Origin: Candidatus Obscuribacterales bacterium
GTDB lineage: Bacteria; Cyanobacteriota; Vampirovibrionia; Obscuribacterales; Obscuribacteraceae
Assembly (NCBI GenBank): GCA_019747875.1
Contig: JAIEQI010000126.1
Coordinates: forward strand, 62,001-126,000
Reading direction: 5' to 3'
DNA: 64,000 nucleotides
Shown piece by piece: positions 45,693-54,646 of this stretch; the stretch's first letter is position 1; every line of letters begins with the position of its first letter. Made by a program: the position numbers and the translations under genes. The notes beneath the pieces are model-generated. The model did not search any database, was not told the DNA's origin, and saw only the letters and a program-made list of their open reading frames with translations.

Positions 45693-47786
45693 ATGGTGCA
45701 GCGGGGACCTATGGAGCTTGAGAAAGGCCAGCTTTTTCAAGAACAATATCGAATCATCGATGTCGCTGGGCGTGGTGCAAGTGCCGTTGTCTATAAAGCT
45801 TTTGATGAAATACTTCGCAGAGAAGTAGCAATAAAGGTACTGGTAACCAACACTGGTTCGGAATCAGATTTAAAAGCCTTCCTTCGCGAGGCCAAGATCT
45901 TAAGCACCATTGAAGACAAGAATGTCGTTCGCATTTTTCGAATCGGACTAACGGTGGAGCTGTATCCATTCTTCGTTATGGAGTATCTCAGCGGGCAAAC
46001 ATTGCGAGAACGTTTGGTCAGTCAGGCTCCAATAGCTCTTGGACAGGTATTAGAAATCGGGAAAGCAATCTGTGCGGGAATGATTCATTTGGAATCGAAA
46101 AATGTGCTTCATCGAGACCTGAAACCCGAAAATATCTTGCTTGATGAGCTTCATCTGAGCGATTCCAAGATCATGGACTTCGGAATTTCAAAATCGCTTG
46201 ATGATACGCAAACGTTAAACTCGGAACTCGTTGGTACGGCCGCTTACATGAGCCCTGAACAATGTCGGGGGGACGCGCTGAATGTAAGATCCGACATCTA
46301 TTCCTTTTGTTGCATCATATTTGAAGCATTGTGTGGGCAACAAGTGTTTATTGCAAACACACGTGCAGAGATACTTGCAAAACAACTGAGCGAACTCCCG
46401 GATTCTTTGCAGATTCAAAACAAGGATGTATCGGCAAAGACCGAGCAATCTGTAAATGCCTTCTTGCAAAAAGGACTTCAGAAAGATGCAGAGAAACGAC
46501 ATCATTCATTCTCTGATGTTTTGCAGGAACTGGAAAAAATTGAAAAAAGCAGCAGCGCTTCTACGCTTGCCTCAACGTTTGCAAGATCAAACAATCGAAA
46601 AGGAAGTAGGGTTGCCCCTAAAGTCGTTCGAGTTTCTTTGTTTGCGATTCCGCTCGTGGCTGTTGCTCTTTGGCTTGTGGCTGGGCCCAAACATGATGAT
46701 GATAATTACTACCGAAGCGCTGCTTCACCTGAGGACGCCATAAAGTATTTTGACCAGAAGATTGAGACACTGCTGAATGAACGGAATTTTGAGGAAGCCA
46801 ACAATACTATCAATTCAACAGCATACAGCCGACTAAATCTTAAGTGGAGCAAGGATAATCAGCGCGAATTGCTTCGAGACTATTTTACTTTGTATCGAGA
46901 AACCGCCACCGGCGCACCGGGATTGAACCAGCAAACCTACGCCTTGGCGCAGGCTTATTTTGATAACTTGCTAAGTTTTGCAGGGAGCTGGTGCATTAGT
47001 AAGGGCAACGAACCAATGCCCAAAGCCATGGTAGAAGAACTTCAGGTTGTCTCTACTTATCTTCTCAAGAATACAAAAGAAAAGAAGCAGTGGTTGTCCC
47101 TTGCAAAAATCTTTTCCAGGAACTCCCGCGCATTTCCTTCATTAAACTCCAGTACATTCTATGATGCTGCTTTTTTGCGTTTCCAGGCTGAGGAACACTG
47201 TCCTGGAAAATGTGGAGATGATAGCGCTGATTATGGAAAGCATTGCATCGCATTGGTCCGAATGCTCCTTTCCAGCGGGGATCTGGCGGAGTTTCAGCGA
47301 GTTACTGAGATTGTGAAAAAAACAATGCAACGACGAGCACAATTGCGGCATCAGCTTATCCTTCGCCTGATCACTGCCAGAAAGTATGCTTCCGAGGGTC
47401 GCATCGATCTTGCGGAAGAGCAGCAAAAGGAGATTGGCGAACTATGCGATCAGTTCGGTTTCAAACACGTTTTGGAATACGGCTTAAGCAACGAAGAGCT
47501 TAGAGCATTTTGTTCTATGCATGCCGCTATGGGCACTTATTATTGTCGTAATAAGGATATGAAAAAGGCTCGAGTGCAGCTTGACGAGCTTAACAAGGGG
47601 CTTCATGCCTTGCAGGCCACTGAGGCTCTCTATCGCATTACCAACCAGCGATCATCCGACAATAATATGGGACTCCTGGGTGAACTTAAGAATATCCCCT
47701 CTGCGGAACTTTCGGAGCACGGGTTGTCGGAAACATACGACTTTCTTCAGCAGTACCGCTTGCTGTCACGCGAAAGAACAGACTAA
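45693..47786 (+). CDS. Transmembrane Ser/Thr protein kinase with helical C-terminal region
   Basis: A 697-aa protein with a complete kinase domain at about 20-285: AGRGASAVVYKA loop, VAIKVL lysine, VLHRDLKPENILL, MDFGISKSL and AAYMSPEQCRG. One membrane helix lies at about 310-330 (VSLFAIPLVAVALWLVAG). The C-terminal 350 residues are helical and weakly TPR-like, unlike the tidy TPRs of the kinase at 36945. The start is ATG 45693 or ATG 45711 (MELEKGQLF); both have a gggga sequence upstream. The gene starts about 80 bp past the end of the duplicated deaminase block, divergent from deaminase copy 2. Confidence 0.88.
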   Translation: MVQRGPMELEKGQLFQEQYRIIDVAGRGASAVVYKAFDEILRREVAIKVLVTNTGSESDLKAFLREAKILSTIEDKNVVRIFRIGLTVELYPFFVMEYLSGQTLRERLVSQAPIALGQVLEIGKAICAGMIHLESKNVLHRDLKPENILLDELHLSDSKIMDFGISKSLDDTQTLNSELVGTAAYMSPEQCRGDALNVRSDIYSFCCIIFEALCGQQVFIANTRAEILAKQLSELPDSLQIQNKDVSAKTEQSVNAFLQKGLQKDAEKRHHSFSDVLQELEKIEKSSSASTLASTFARSNNRKGSRVAPKVVRVSLFAIPLVAVALWLVAGPKHDDDNYYRSAASPEDAIKYFDQKIETLLNERNFEEANNTINSTAYSRLNLKWSKDNQRELLRDYFTLYRETATGAPGLNQQTYALAQAYFDNLLSFAGSWCISKGNEPMPKAMVEELQVVSTYLLKNTKEKKQWLSLAKIFSRNSRAFPSLNSSTFYDAAFLRFQAEEHCPGKCGDDSADYGKHCIALVRMLLSSGDLAEFQRVTEIVKKTMQRRAQLRHQLILRLITARKYASEGRIDLAEEQQKEIGELCDQFGFKHVLEYGLSNEELRAFCSMHAAMGTYYCRNKDMKKARVQLDELNKGLHALQATEALYRITNQRSSDNNMGLLGELKNIPSAELSEHGLSETYDFLQQYRLLSRERTD

Positions 47787-47821
47787 TCGCGCTGCTTATG
47801 CAATTCGTGTTGAGAGGTCGG

Positions 47822-48259
47822 CTAGTAGGCTTGTTTAGCTTGTCCTTGAAATAATTGCTCATTGAGCTGTGGTGTGAAGTCGGCGCGCTCATTGAGTGGT
47901 TGAATCTCTTGGCTGATTGGTCCGGCGACAGGGCTGCCTCTCCATCTTCCATCGGCAGTGCGGAATCGAAGATACTCATTTTGTGATTGATGCTGTGACG
48001 GAGCGTGCAGTGCCAGCTGTTTCGAAAGATCATGTTTTAGATCTTGCAACGCCTCATCCCTTATCCCGTGTCGTTCCATCGAATCTATTATGCGGCGTGC
48101 CTTTGCCAGTTCCAAGTCCGTTGAGTGCTGGACAGGAGTTTTATCGGCGGACTTTGATTCATTTGCTTTATATGCAACTTCTGCAGATGCAACTGTTAAT
48201 GCAGTAAATACGCCGGCGTTAGCGATAAGCAGCGCGATTGGCTGAATAAGTGTTCTCAT
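47822..48259 (-). CDS. Exported hypothetical protein (145 aa)
   Basis: It starts MRTLIQPIALLIANAGVF, a signal peptide or anchor that ends near ASAEVAYK. The mature part is hydrophilic, with a helix (LELAKARRIIDSMERHGIRD) and a Gln-rich tail. The 'R..PIALL' start resembles the two mini-proteins at 41283 and 41618. A gaggaag Shine-Dalgarno precedes the ATG. Convergent with the kinase gene, 35 bp apart. I do not recognise a family. Confidence 0.6.
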   Translation of the reverse strand: MRTLIQPIALLIANAGVFTALTVASAEVAYKANESKSADKTPVQHSTDLELAKARRIIDSMERHGIRDEALQDLKHDLSKQLALHAPSQHQSQNEYLRFRTADGRWRGSPVAGPISQEIQPLNERADFTPQLNEQLFQGQAKQAY

Positions 48260-48282
48260 AATTACTTCCTCAAGGAGAAACT

Positions 48283-48303
48283 GTGCGCATCCCTAGTGCG
48301 CAC
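48283..48303. promoter_or_regulatory. Perfect inverted repeat upstream of exported protein gene
   Basis: Arms gtgcgca/tgcgcac with a 7-nt centre, 24 bp before the start at 48259. Such a site could be an operator or a 5'-UTR hairpin. Further upstream, gacagc/gctgtc (48334-48352) and caatgca/tgcattg (48401-48427) are two more inverted repeats. The latter lies just past the HAD phosphatase stop but has no T-tract. Confidence 0.4.
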
Positions 48304-48462
48304 TCTTCGAAAACAACTCGCAAAACCAACTGAGACAGCAATACTGGCTGTCCCTTCCCACATTAGCGTCTATTAACAATATCAAAGGTCTGTCAATTTG
48401 CAATGCATACAAGCTTTGCTTGCATTGGGAAAAGCCCCACTGTTTTGACGAAAAAGTCGATC

Positions 48463-49122
48463 TCATCGGCGTTGCAGTGCACTCTGGTACTGCCGCAGTA
48501 TGTCTGCCGGACTGTCGTATATAGCGATTACACCAGCTTCGTAGAGCGTGTTCTCATCAAAGCCGCCGCATCGTACCCCGATGGTTTGTATTTGAGCTTT
48601 ACCGGCGGCCTCTGCATCGTAGGGTGAATCTCCTACAACGATGGTATCACCTGGTAGCAAATCCAATTTTCGTAGGATAAACTGAAAAACATCCGGATGT
48701 GGTTTTGCACGTTCGATATCGTCTGCACTTGTAGTGATGTCCACCAAGTCTTTGATATCAGCTATTTTCAGGTAGTGCTCGAGTTCGTCTTTGTGGGCCG
48801 AGGAACCAACAGCGATCTTCTTTCCTTCCTTTTTGATACGCAACAACAGTTCTCTAACCTCAGGAAAAGGTTTCACTTTATCAATGAATTTGTCTTTGAA
48901 AAGCTTGGCTCGAAACTCCTTCATTTCAGAACCGAATTGTTCTAACTCTTTCTTGCCGAAAAAGTGTGGCATTAGTTCATTTCCGCCCTTGCCGATTTGG
49001 TCGCGAGCGGCCTGAAAATTGATATTCTTCCCGTACTTTGCAAAAGCTTGTCGCCATGCTTCTGCATGCAAATCAACAGAGTCCACGAGTGTGCCGTCAA
49101 CATCGAAAATTACTGCTTTCAT
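48463..49122 (-). CDS. HAD-superfamily phosphatase, beta-phosphoglucomutase/phosphoglycolate-phosphatase-like
   Basis: A 219-aa subfamily-I HAD enzyme with a helical cap. Motif I is VIFDVDGTLVDS (nucleophile and acid/base Asp), motif II is VGSSAHKD, motif III Lys is in ERAKPHPDVF, and motif IV is IVVGDSPYDAEAA. Substrates of this group are small phosphosugars or phosphoglycolate. Nearby glycan hydrolases make a sugar phosphate plausible but not shown. The ATG at 49122 follows aaggataatt; an in-frame extension to 49323 has no family support. Confidence 0.88.
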   Translation of the reverse strand: MKAVIFDVDGTLVDSVDLHAEAWRQAFAKYGKNINFQAARDQIGKGGNELMPHFFGKKELEQFGSEMKEFRAKLFKDKFIDKVKPFPEVRELLLRIKKEGKKIAVGSSAHKDELEHYLKIADIKDLVDITTSADDIERAKPHPDVFQFILRKLDLLPGDTIVVGDSPYDAEAAGKAQIQTIGVRCGGFDENTLYEAGVIAIYDSPADILRQYQSALQRR

Positions 49123-49595
49123 AATTATCCTTCGTTTTGGGCAAGTCTGTCCTAATCCTAGTTCGGTGGTACCGGACTGGCTACAGTCTAAGATGTGATT
49201 TGTATTAAAGTGCTGATTACATGGGCGATGAGTCTGATATGTTTTTGGCGCAGCTTCATCAGCGCTTATTTTGTTTTGGGCGCTAGTTGATTTTTGGTCA
49301 CTAGAATTACACGAATTGATCACTACTCTTTCATAATAATCATTTCGGTTGAACTGCCTGAGATGGACGGTGCATCCGAGTTGCGTGAACTTTGATACCA
49401 GTGATTCAAAGCGAGATTCGTTTGAGCTGCGGTGCTCAAGCTCAAAAAACTAGAGATGTTCCATTAGAACAATGTCAGCTGGAACGACACTCTCCGTGGG
49501 GCTTTTACGCATGTGTTCGCCCCCAGATCTGCGTAAAATCGGATGGGGCAATTGGAGCTGGCTAAACTGTGGACCGATTGTCCGAGGATTAGCTT
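49123..49595. promoter_or_regulatory. Divergent intergenic region with long inverted repeat
   Basis: I see no gene in these 473 bp. An inverted repeat with perfect 8-bp arms ttttacgc (49503-49510) and gcgtaaaa (49531-49538) lies 58 bp before the start of the 29-mer-repeat gene. It has operator-like spacing of 28 bp centre to centre. Another inverted repeat, tttgagc/gctcaaa, is at 49421-49446. Confidence 0.4.
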
Positions 49596-50489
49596 ATGCC
49601 TGACATTGTAGATTTCGAACACGACAAAATAAACCTGGAACTGGCAAGTGGCGACAAGTTAGGTGCTGCCGGCGTTAGCCTGCGCTACCTGGATGATGGT
49701 CGTGTTGATGTAGTGCTCAATGAAGAGATCGGAAGAAACGCCGATATAAGGCGCCGCGATGCTTCCGGTCGCTTGCTTGAATCAATTCAAATTACGACTG
49801 GCAATACTCGTAGCGGGTTTACTGGATCCGCTTACAACCGGGACGGACATGGGCGCCCAATTGAGCGTGAAGAGATCAAGACATCGCAAGTCGGTGGCAA
49901 GTCAATTAGTGATACCACTGTAAAAGAACCGAATGGACGATTGATTCAAACCGTTCATGTAGAAACGTCATCGGCAGGCAATGGACGAACTGTTTCGGAC
50001 AGTGTCGTGAAGAACGAATTCGGCAGAACCGAAAGCAGCACGCGTCTTGTTATGACTGAAGCAAACAATAGAATCGTTGCCAATGTCGTAAGCAAGGACC
50101 AAAACGGAAATCCATTTCAGCTAAAGGATCTGACAATAGTTCAAACTCAGAATGATACTTCCGGTGATTATCAAATCAAGAATGGCCAGGGAATCGTAAT
50201 GCAACAATTGCACTTCAAGACAAGTCAGTTGCCCAACGATCGGTACATTACAAACGCGCAGTTGAAAGATAGACTCGGAACATTGTTGAAAACGATTCAG
50301 ATCGACAGCGTAGCAAATGGTCCGGGCAAGCGATCAACCAACGTTGTGATCAAAGATCGAATCGGCAACGTAATGGAAAACATCGTTATTCAAAGCTCAA
50401 GCGCTCAAGCGAACAATTCTGTAGATATAGTGCGCAAGAACAACCTCGGAATGCCCCGCGAACAGCTCCAAATGCGTATCACGAAATAA
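49596..50489 (+). CDS. Protein built of about eight 29-residue repeats
   Basis: A 297-aa protein. After about 45 residues the rest is tandem units of 27-29 residues with consensus K-D-x-x-G-x-x-x-x-x-I-x-I-x-T, then an Asn/Gly-rich turn, R, and a second strand ending V. Examples of unit starts: NRDGHGRPIE, KEPNGRLIQT, KDRLGTLLKT, KDRIGNVMEN. Each unit predicts two beta strands joined by a DxxG turn, reminiscent of MORN or RHS/YD wheels but not matching either. There is no signal peptide. The ATG follows gagga, and a strong terminator follows. Family not recognised; a beta-sheet repeat scaffold is inferred. Confidence 0.75.
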   Translation: MPDIVDFEHDKINLELASGDKLGAAGVSLRYLDDGRVDVVLNEEIGRNADIRRRDASGRLLESIQITTGNTRSGFTGSAYNRDGHGRPIEREEIKTSQVGGKSISDTTVKEPNGRLIQTVHVETSSAGNGRTVSDSVVKNEFGRTESSTRLVMTEANNRIVANVVSKDQNGNPFQLKDLTIVQTQNDTSGDYQIKNGQGIVMQQLHFKTSQLPNDRYITNAQLKDRLGTLLKTIQIDSVANGPGKRSTNVVIKDRIGNVMENIVIQSSSAQANNSVDIVRKNNLGMPREQLQMRITK

Positions 50490-50522
50490 CGCAGGACCGT
50501 AATTTAGGATCCTCGCAAGGAG

Positions 50523-50579
50523 AAATCCATGGCTTTAGCGCTTTAGGCTTTCACCATGGATTTGCTCGTTCTTTTTTTT
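50523..50579 (+). terminator. Rho-independent terminator of the 29-mer-repeat gene
   Basis: Perfect 10-bp arms aaatccatgg (50523-50532) and ccatggattt (50554-50563) with a 21-nt loop, then gctcgttc and a run of T at about 50571-50579. Confidence 0.8.
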
Positions 50580-50602
50580 GTAGCTGCCTGCAGGCGCGAC
50601 TT

Positions 50603-51406
50603 TTAGTACTTGACCATGCCGCTACGTTTGTAGTGGTTGAATGCATCAAGTGAGTTGTCTGTCGTGCACTGGTAGCACCATACTCCCATCTTCTGGCGGT
50701 CGATGTAGTGATTGGCCAATTCGGCATAAATTGGCTCGTCTGAGAAGGCTACGCCTTGGTTGGCAGCATCATATATGGTGGCAGCAAAATAGATCTTGTT
50801 GATTCTCGACCAACGTGTTGCGGCATAGCACATCGGGCACGGTTCTGCCGATGTATATAGTTCGCAGCGCGTTGTCTCACCTTTTTGTGGGAGCTTCAAG
50901 TTTGGATCGTCTTTGCGGATCTCTCCGAGATTGATAACGCCCAATTCCTGGCAAGCTTGGCGGATTGCTGTAACTTCGCCGTGCGCAGTCGGGTCTACCC
51001 ATTCGCTGACGCGGTTCCATGCTGACCAGTAGCGAATTGCGCGGTTGCTATCGTTTTCGATTTGGACAATGATTGTGGCGAATGGTCCACCGCCTGTTTG
51101 TACTGATTTCAACGCTTCGGAGCAGGCGAGCTTCATCCATTTGTTGCCTATAACCTCAACGCCTTGATAACGCATGCTTGTTTTCAGGTTAGACGTCTGT
51201 GCTGGAACGCGAGCCGCGTCTGCCGGCGGCAAAGGAGATTCGTTGACGTATCCACTCCACGGCTGAAGATAGCTGAAGGGATCTTTTATGACGAGCGGAT
51301 CCTTCGGAGCTTCGTATGGTTCGTCCACAGTAAAGGCGGTCAACTCATGTACTTGTGGGTCGTACTCGACGCCGAAGAATTTCTTTTTGGTTGCTGTCTC
51401 GGTCAT
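50603..51406 (-). CDS. Guanine-deaminase-family protein, divergent copy 3
   Basis: A 267-aa paralogue of the two identical copies at 42544 and 44694, roughly three quarters identical by eye. All catalytic landmarks are kept (PTAHGEVTAIR, SAEPCPMCYAATRW, NKIYFAATIYDAANQGVAF), as is the N-terminal extension (YLQPWSGYVNESPLP). A perfect aaggag precedes the ATG. Conservation of the extension across diverged copies shows it is a real domain, and conservation of the start confirms the shorter start for copies 1 and 2. Confidence 0.87.
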   Translation of the reverse strand: MTETATKKKFFGVEYDPQVHELTAFTVDEPYEAPKDPLVIKDPFSYLQPWSGYVNESPLPPADAARVPAQTSNLKTSMRYQGVEVIGNKWMKLACSEALKSVQTGGGPFATIIVQIENDSNRAIRYWSAWNRVSEWVDPTAHGEVTAIRQACQELGVINLGEIRKDDPNLKLPQKGETTRCELYTSAEPCPMCYAATRWSRINKIYFAATIYDAANQGVAFSDEPIYAELANHYIDRQKMGVWCYQCTTDNSLDAFNHYKRSGMVKY

Positions 51407-51611
51407 TATTTCGAACTCCTTGAAGTGGCGATGAATCGCCGGTTGGGGCTTCTCTGAACGTGTCTTTGCGCGGACTTCTTTGATGAGGGCGTCGCCGAGC
51501 GACGAGTATCGCTCTCGACAAGTAAGTCTTCTATCTTCGAAGATTGATCAGATTATCACAGACGAAGCCCTTGCCGACACGCTTGGAAAGGGCTTGTCTT
51601 GCGATGTTCAA

Positions 51612-53669
51612 TTAGAGGGGAGAGATGGTATGTGCGAAAACCGCCTCTGCCATAAGTTGTCGGCGTTTCTCAAGGTACTCGAGAACGACCATTACAAGCG
51701 TGGCGTGGCTCCATGTCAATGGAGAAACCGACAATGGCTCGTTGGTATATGGATGAACCTGCTCAGCTAACACACCTGATGGAAGGGCATGATCAGCCAC
51801 CCATTCCAAGATTGTGACTGCGTCACGGAGTGCATCTGGGTTGTGTGTGCTTGCAATATCGTATTGCGCAAGCCACATTGAGCAGATGAACCATGGGTTG
51901 CCAGGGACCTTTTCAATATCTTGCGAGATTTGATGGTAGTAGTCATTTTCGTAACGCGCTACACCACCGACGTCTGTCTTAACCCAGAGTCGTTCGCGAA
52001 TGGCTTCCATCGTCGCTTTTACTTTTGGATCGCTGGCAGGAAGCGCGCCGAATGCGAAAATCGAGTACATTGCAGCATCGATTGTCATGTCGAGCTTGTA
52101 GCCGGTGTCCGTGCGTGTTGCCATCCTGCAGAAACGCCCGTGTTCCTCGCTCCAGAGGTGTTTGAGCATCGCTTCTTGAATCTCGTTGGCAGCTTCCTCA
52201 TAACGATTATGGTGGTCGATTTCACCAAATGCCTGGGAGAAATTGGCCGCAGCTCGTAAGCCCCCGATCACGCTTGCTACTGTGAAAAGGTGTACCCCGT
52301 AACGCTCTTCCCATAAATCGTGCGATGGCATCGGCAATTTCGTTTCGGGATCGCGGAAACGAACCATGAACTCTGCGGCTCTGGTGATGAGGGGTTCAAA
52401 CAGAGAACGAACATACTCCACGTCGCGATGTTTGCGGAAGTGCTGCCACAAAGACCAAATTACCAGTGCTGTCTCGTCTTCCTGAATTGGTAGGTCCATC
52501 TTGCCGTCTCGGATCCACGGGTGCCAGCTGGAAGCCAATGTCTTATCAGGATTGTATTTGTGTAGCAGGTAACCTTCGTCTTTGATCACTTCTGCGCAAA
52601 ATTGGAAGAATCTTTGTGATATGTCGCGATATCCAGCCCGTGTCATCGCCGCCGCTACCAGAGCACCGTCGCGCGGCCACATGTATGAATAGGTGTCGCG
52701 CGCAAACTGAGCGATATCATGATCGTTGGCCGCAATTATGGCGCCACCATCATCCACCTGCGTTCTAATAATCAGCAGGCTTCGTTTGAAAAGATCAACT
52801 ACTTTAGCGGGCAAATTCTGGAAATCGATATGCTCCGGGTTCACCCAGAGTCGCCAGTAATTTTGGTTGCGCGGAACGAAGTAGTGTGGTGATTGGTTTC
52901 GAATGATTTTGTCGAGCTCAACCACCGACTCGTAGTCCTCCCCAAAGGCGATCCAATAGTGCGCCTTTGCTTCGCCGCGTGCGGGTACGTCCACTGATGT
53001 TCGAATCGTCGAATCGACTGAGCCCTGCGCAATTCCGTTGCAGCCCAGCTCCCCGTCCTCCGCGTCCCGAAAAGTTCCTTCCATGCCGCCAACGGCTTTC
53101 TTGCCTGTCGCCCATTGCTCGACTCCTATTTTCTTGCCGGATGTATTGGTGAGAAACCATCTGTTCTTCTTGTAGTGAATTACAGATTCTGTGCGTGGGT
53201 CGTAGAAGGCCGTGTCGCCAACTTCGTTTTCGGAGATGTAGAAATCATGGTGGAAGAACAAACGCACTTGCCTGTTCTGCCCTTTGAGGTCTTTGACGAC
53301 AATTTCCTTGAGGTAGATGTCGTGTATGTAATCGACAACGTCATGGCAGCGAAGCTCGATGGCAAGCTTGTCGTGCCGAAGAATAACATCGGTGGCAAGG
53401 GATTCCTTCATATATTTGCGGTCGATCTTCCAATCGGAACCGACCCAAGCAAACTCTCCATCCACCCACACGCCGAAGCGCGACTGGCGGCCAATCGTTT
53501 GATTCTCTTGGCCCACATGGGGATAGTAGATATCCCGCATGTTGTACTCTTTGTCGAAGTTGATCAGGACCTTTCCGTTTCCAACTGGAATGTCGCGCGG
53601 CATGCTGAACCTCATGGTCAGTGGGACTTGTGACTCATTGTCGGCATTCTTGCCAACGATATCAGCCAT
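51612..53669 (-). CDS. GH15 family glycoside hydrolase (glucoamylase/trehalase-like)
   Basis: A 685-aa protein with the bacterial/archaeal GH15 layout: an N-terminal beta-sandwich (about 1-270) and an (alpha/alpha)6 barrel (about 290-675). The barrel shows YMWPRDGALVAAAM, HDLWEERYG with the general-acid Glu at about 456, and SGVLAEQVHP with the catalytic-base Glu at about 637. Such enzymes release glucose from alpha-glucans or cleave trehalose. No signal peptide, so it probably acts on intracellular storage glycan or trehalose. I start at ATG 53669 (agaggcg upstream); the frame continues to a TTG at 53687. It is well separated from its neighbours. Confidence 0.92.
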   Translation of the reverse strand: MADIVGKNADNESQVPLTMRFSMPRDIPVGNGKVLINFDKEYNMRDIYYPHVGQENQTIGRQSRFGVWVDGEFAWVGSDWKIDRKYMKESLATDVILRHDKLAIELRCHDVVDYIHDIYLKEIVVKDLKGQNRQVRLFFHHDFYISENEVGDTAFYDPRTESVIHYKKNRWFLTNTSGKKIGVEQWATGKKAVGGMEGTFRDAEDGELGCNGIAQGSVDSTIRTSVDVPARGEAKAHYWIAFGEDYESVVELDKIIRNQSPHYFVPRNQNYWRLWVNPEHIDFQNLPAKVVDLFKRSLLIIRTQVDDGGAIIAANDHDIAQFARDTYSYMWPRDGALVAAAMTRAGYRDISQRFFQFCAEVIKDEGYLLHKYNPDKTLASSWHPWIRDGKMDLPIQEDETALVIWSLWQHFRKHRDVEYVRSLFEPLITRAAEFMVRFRDPETKLPMPSHDLWEERYGVHLFTVASVIGGLRAAANFSQAFGEIDHHNRYEEAANEIQEAMLKHLWSEEHGRFCRMATRTDTGYKLDMTIDAAMYSIFAFGALPASDPKVKATMEAIRERLWVKTDVGGVARYENDYYHQISQDIEKVPGNPWFICSMWLAQYDIASTHNPDALRDAVTILEWVADHALPSGVLAEQVHPYTNEPLSVSPLTWSHATLVMVVLEYLEKRRQLMAEAVFAHTISPL

Positions 53670-54334
53670 ATGCCGCGCCTCTTTCAAACTGAAACTGCTT
53701 GACTAGTTGTCTGGTAAAAAGGCACTACAAATTCTTATGCCGTTAAGCCGGATGATTATGGTCGCCCTACCCGTGGAGAGGACGTCCCTCCGGCTTTTGA
53801 GAAGAGGGAATCGCGCTCTGGAAAAACCGCCGATCAACGAGCTGGGCTGGGAGCGCCGACGTCAAGCCGGCATCTGAGGATCGCTTCAACGAAAGAGCGG
53901 CTGGGTCTTTCGATGTATCAATGCACGGCACCAAAATAGGTTCATTCACGGGATCACTGAAACTTGAGCAGGGACTGAATGAGCGTCTCGGCTTGCATAG
54001 TACCAACGGTGTGGTTAAGTTCTTTCGGTTGGACGAACCATTCATTAAAGCCAGGGATCTTCGCCTTTCTATTGTTTTCTTGCAAGGAGAACTAAAACGC
54101 TGAACATCTAGTGGGCGGATGCATGTGTCGCTGCTACATTGACGGCAATTCGTTCTCTTATGAGATAGGTGGTAACGCCGGCGTCCCCGCCTAATCTGAT
54201 CGGATCGAGGTGTTCTCAAAATTCGGATGCCGATCCTGGGAGCCACGGGAGAACGTCCTGCCGTCGTGCGATCAAGGAATCGGCCTCAAACACGCTGGCT
54301 AAAATAACTCAAAGCACGCCCGGATATAATTTAT
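53670..54334. other. Long intergenic region with degenerate palindromic repeats
   Basis: No convincing gene lies in these 665 bp; the open frames have poor composition and no Shine-Dalgarno. Segments at 53844-53876 (gggagcgccga…gccggcatct) and 54231-54263 (cgatcctgggagc…tcctgccg) look like decayed relatives of the palindromic element at 41188 and 41552. The region also holds the GH15 promoter. Confidence 0.4.
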
Positions 54335-54646
54335 TTATCGTTGCTCTTGCGCGACGCAAGTCAAAAGATCAGCGAGCACATCCATGTGGTAGAGCGCCTT
54401 CACATCTGTGCAGTAGTTTTTCATGGTGGCGAAAATCAGTGGATCGTGTGAATCTTCGAACTTTTGCCAGACCTCGCGAGATGGCCATTGTGCATAGCCA
54501 ATCATCAACCCTTCGCCTAATCGGTGCAGGCGTGACCCCAGACCGCCGTGAACGCTCATAATTTCGCGCGTTCCTTCAATCCATGCCTGGACAAAAGCAT
54601 CATCGTCGCCGGGTTTAATAGTAAATTCGTAGACTACACAGAACAT
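54335..54646 (-). CDS. ABM-fold (antibiotic biosynthesis monooxygenase-like) protein
   Basis: A 103-aa protein that fits a dimeric alpha/beta-barrel domain: an opening strand FCVVYEFTIKPGDDDAFVQA, a helix, then strands GSRLHRLG and MIGYAQWPSREVWQKF, the pattern of ABM/heme-degrading folds. Activity cannot be assigned; many members are small oxygenases or sensors. Its ATG overlaps the stop of the upstream gene (TGATG), so translation is coupled to the MshEN-like protein. A TTG six bases earlier is a less likely start. Confidence 0.75.
   Translation of the reverse strand: MFCVVYEFTIKPGDDDAFVQAWIEGTREIMSVHGGLGSRLHRLGEGLMIGYAQWPSREVWQKFEDSHDPLIFATMKNYCTDVKALYHMDVLADLLTCVAQEQR

Noticed and set aside
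51565-51595. Terminator of the GH15 gene
   Set aside because: The arms aagccctt/aagggctt are perfect but there is no T-tract on the minus strand; it may only be a hairpin.
53767-54246. 159-codon minus-strand frame in the long intergenic region
   Set aside because: It has Arg/Ser/Pro-rich composition, no ribosome-binding site, no recognisable motif, and spans decayed palindromic repeats.
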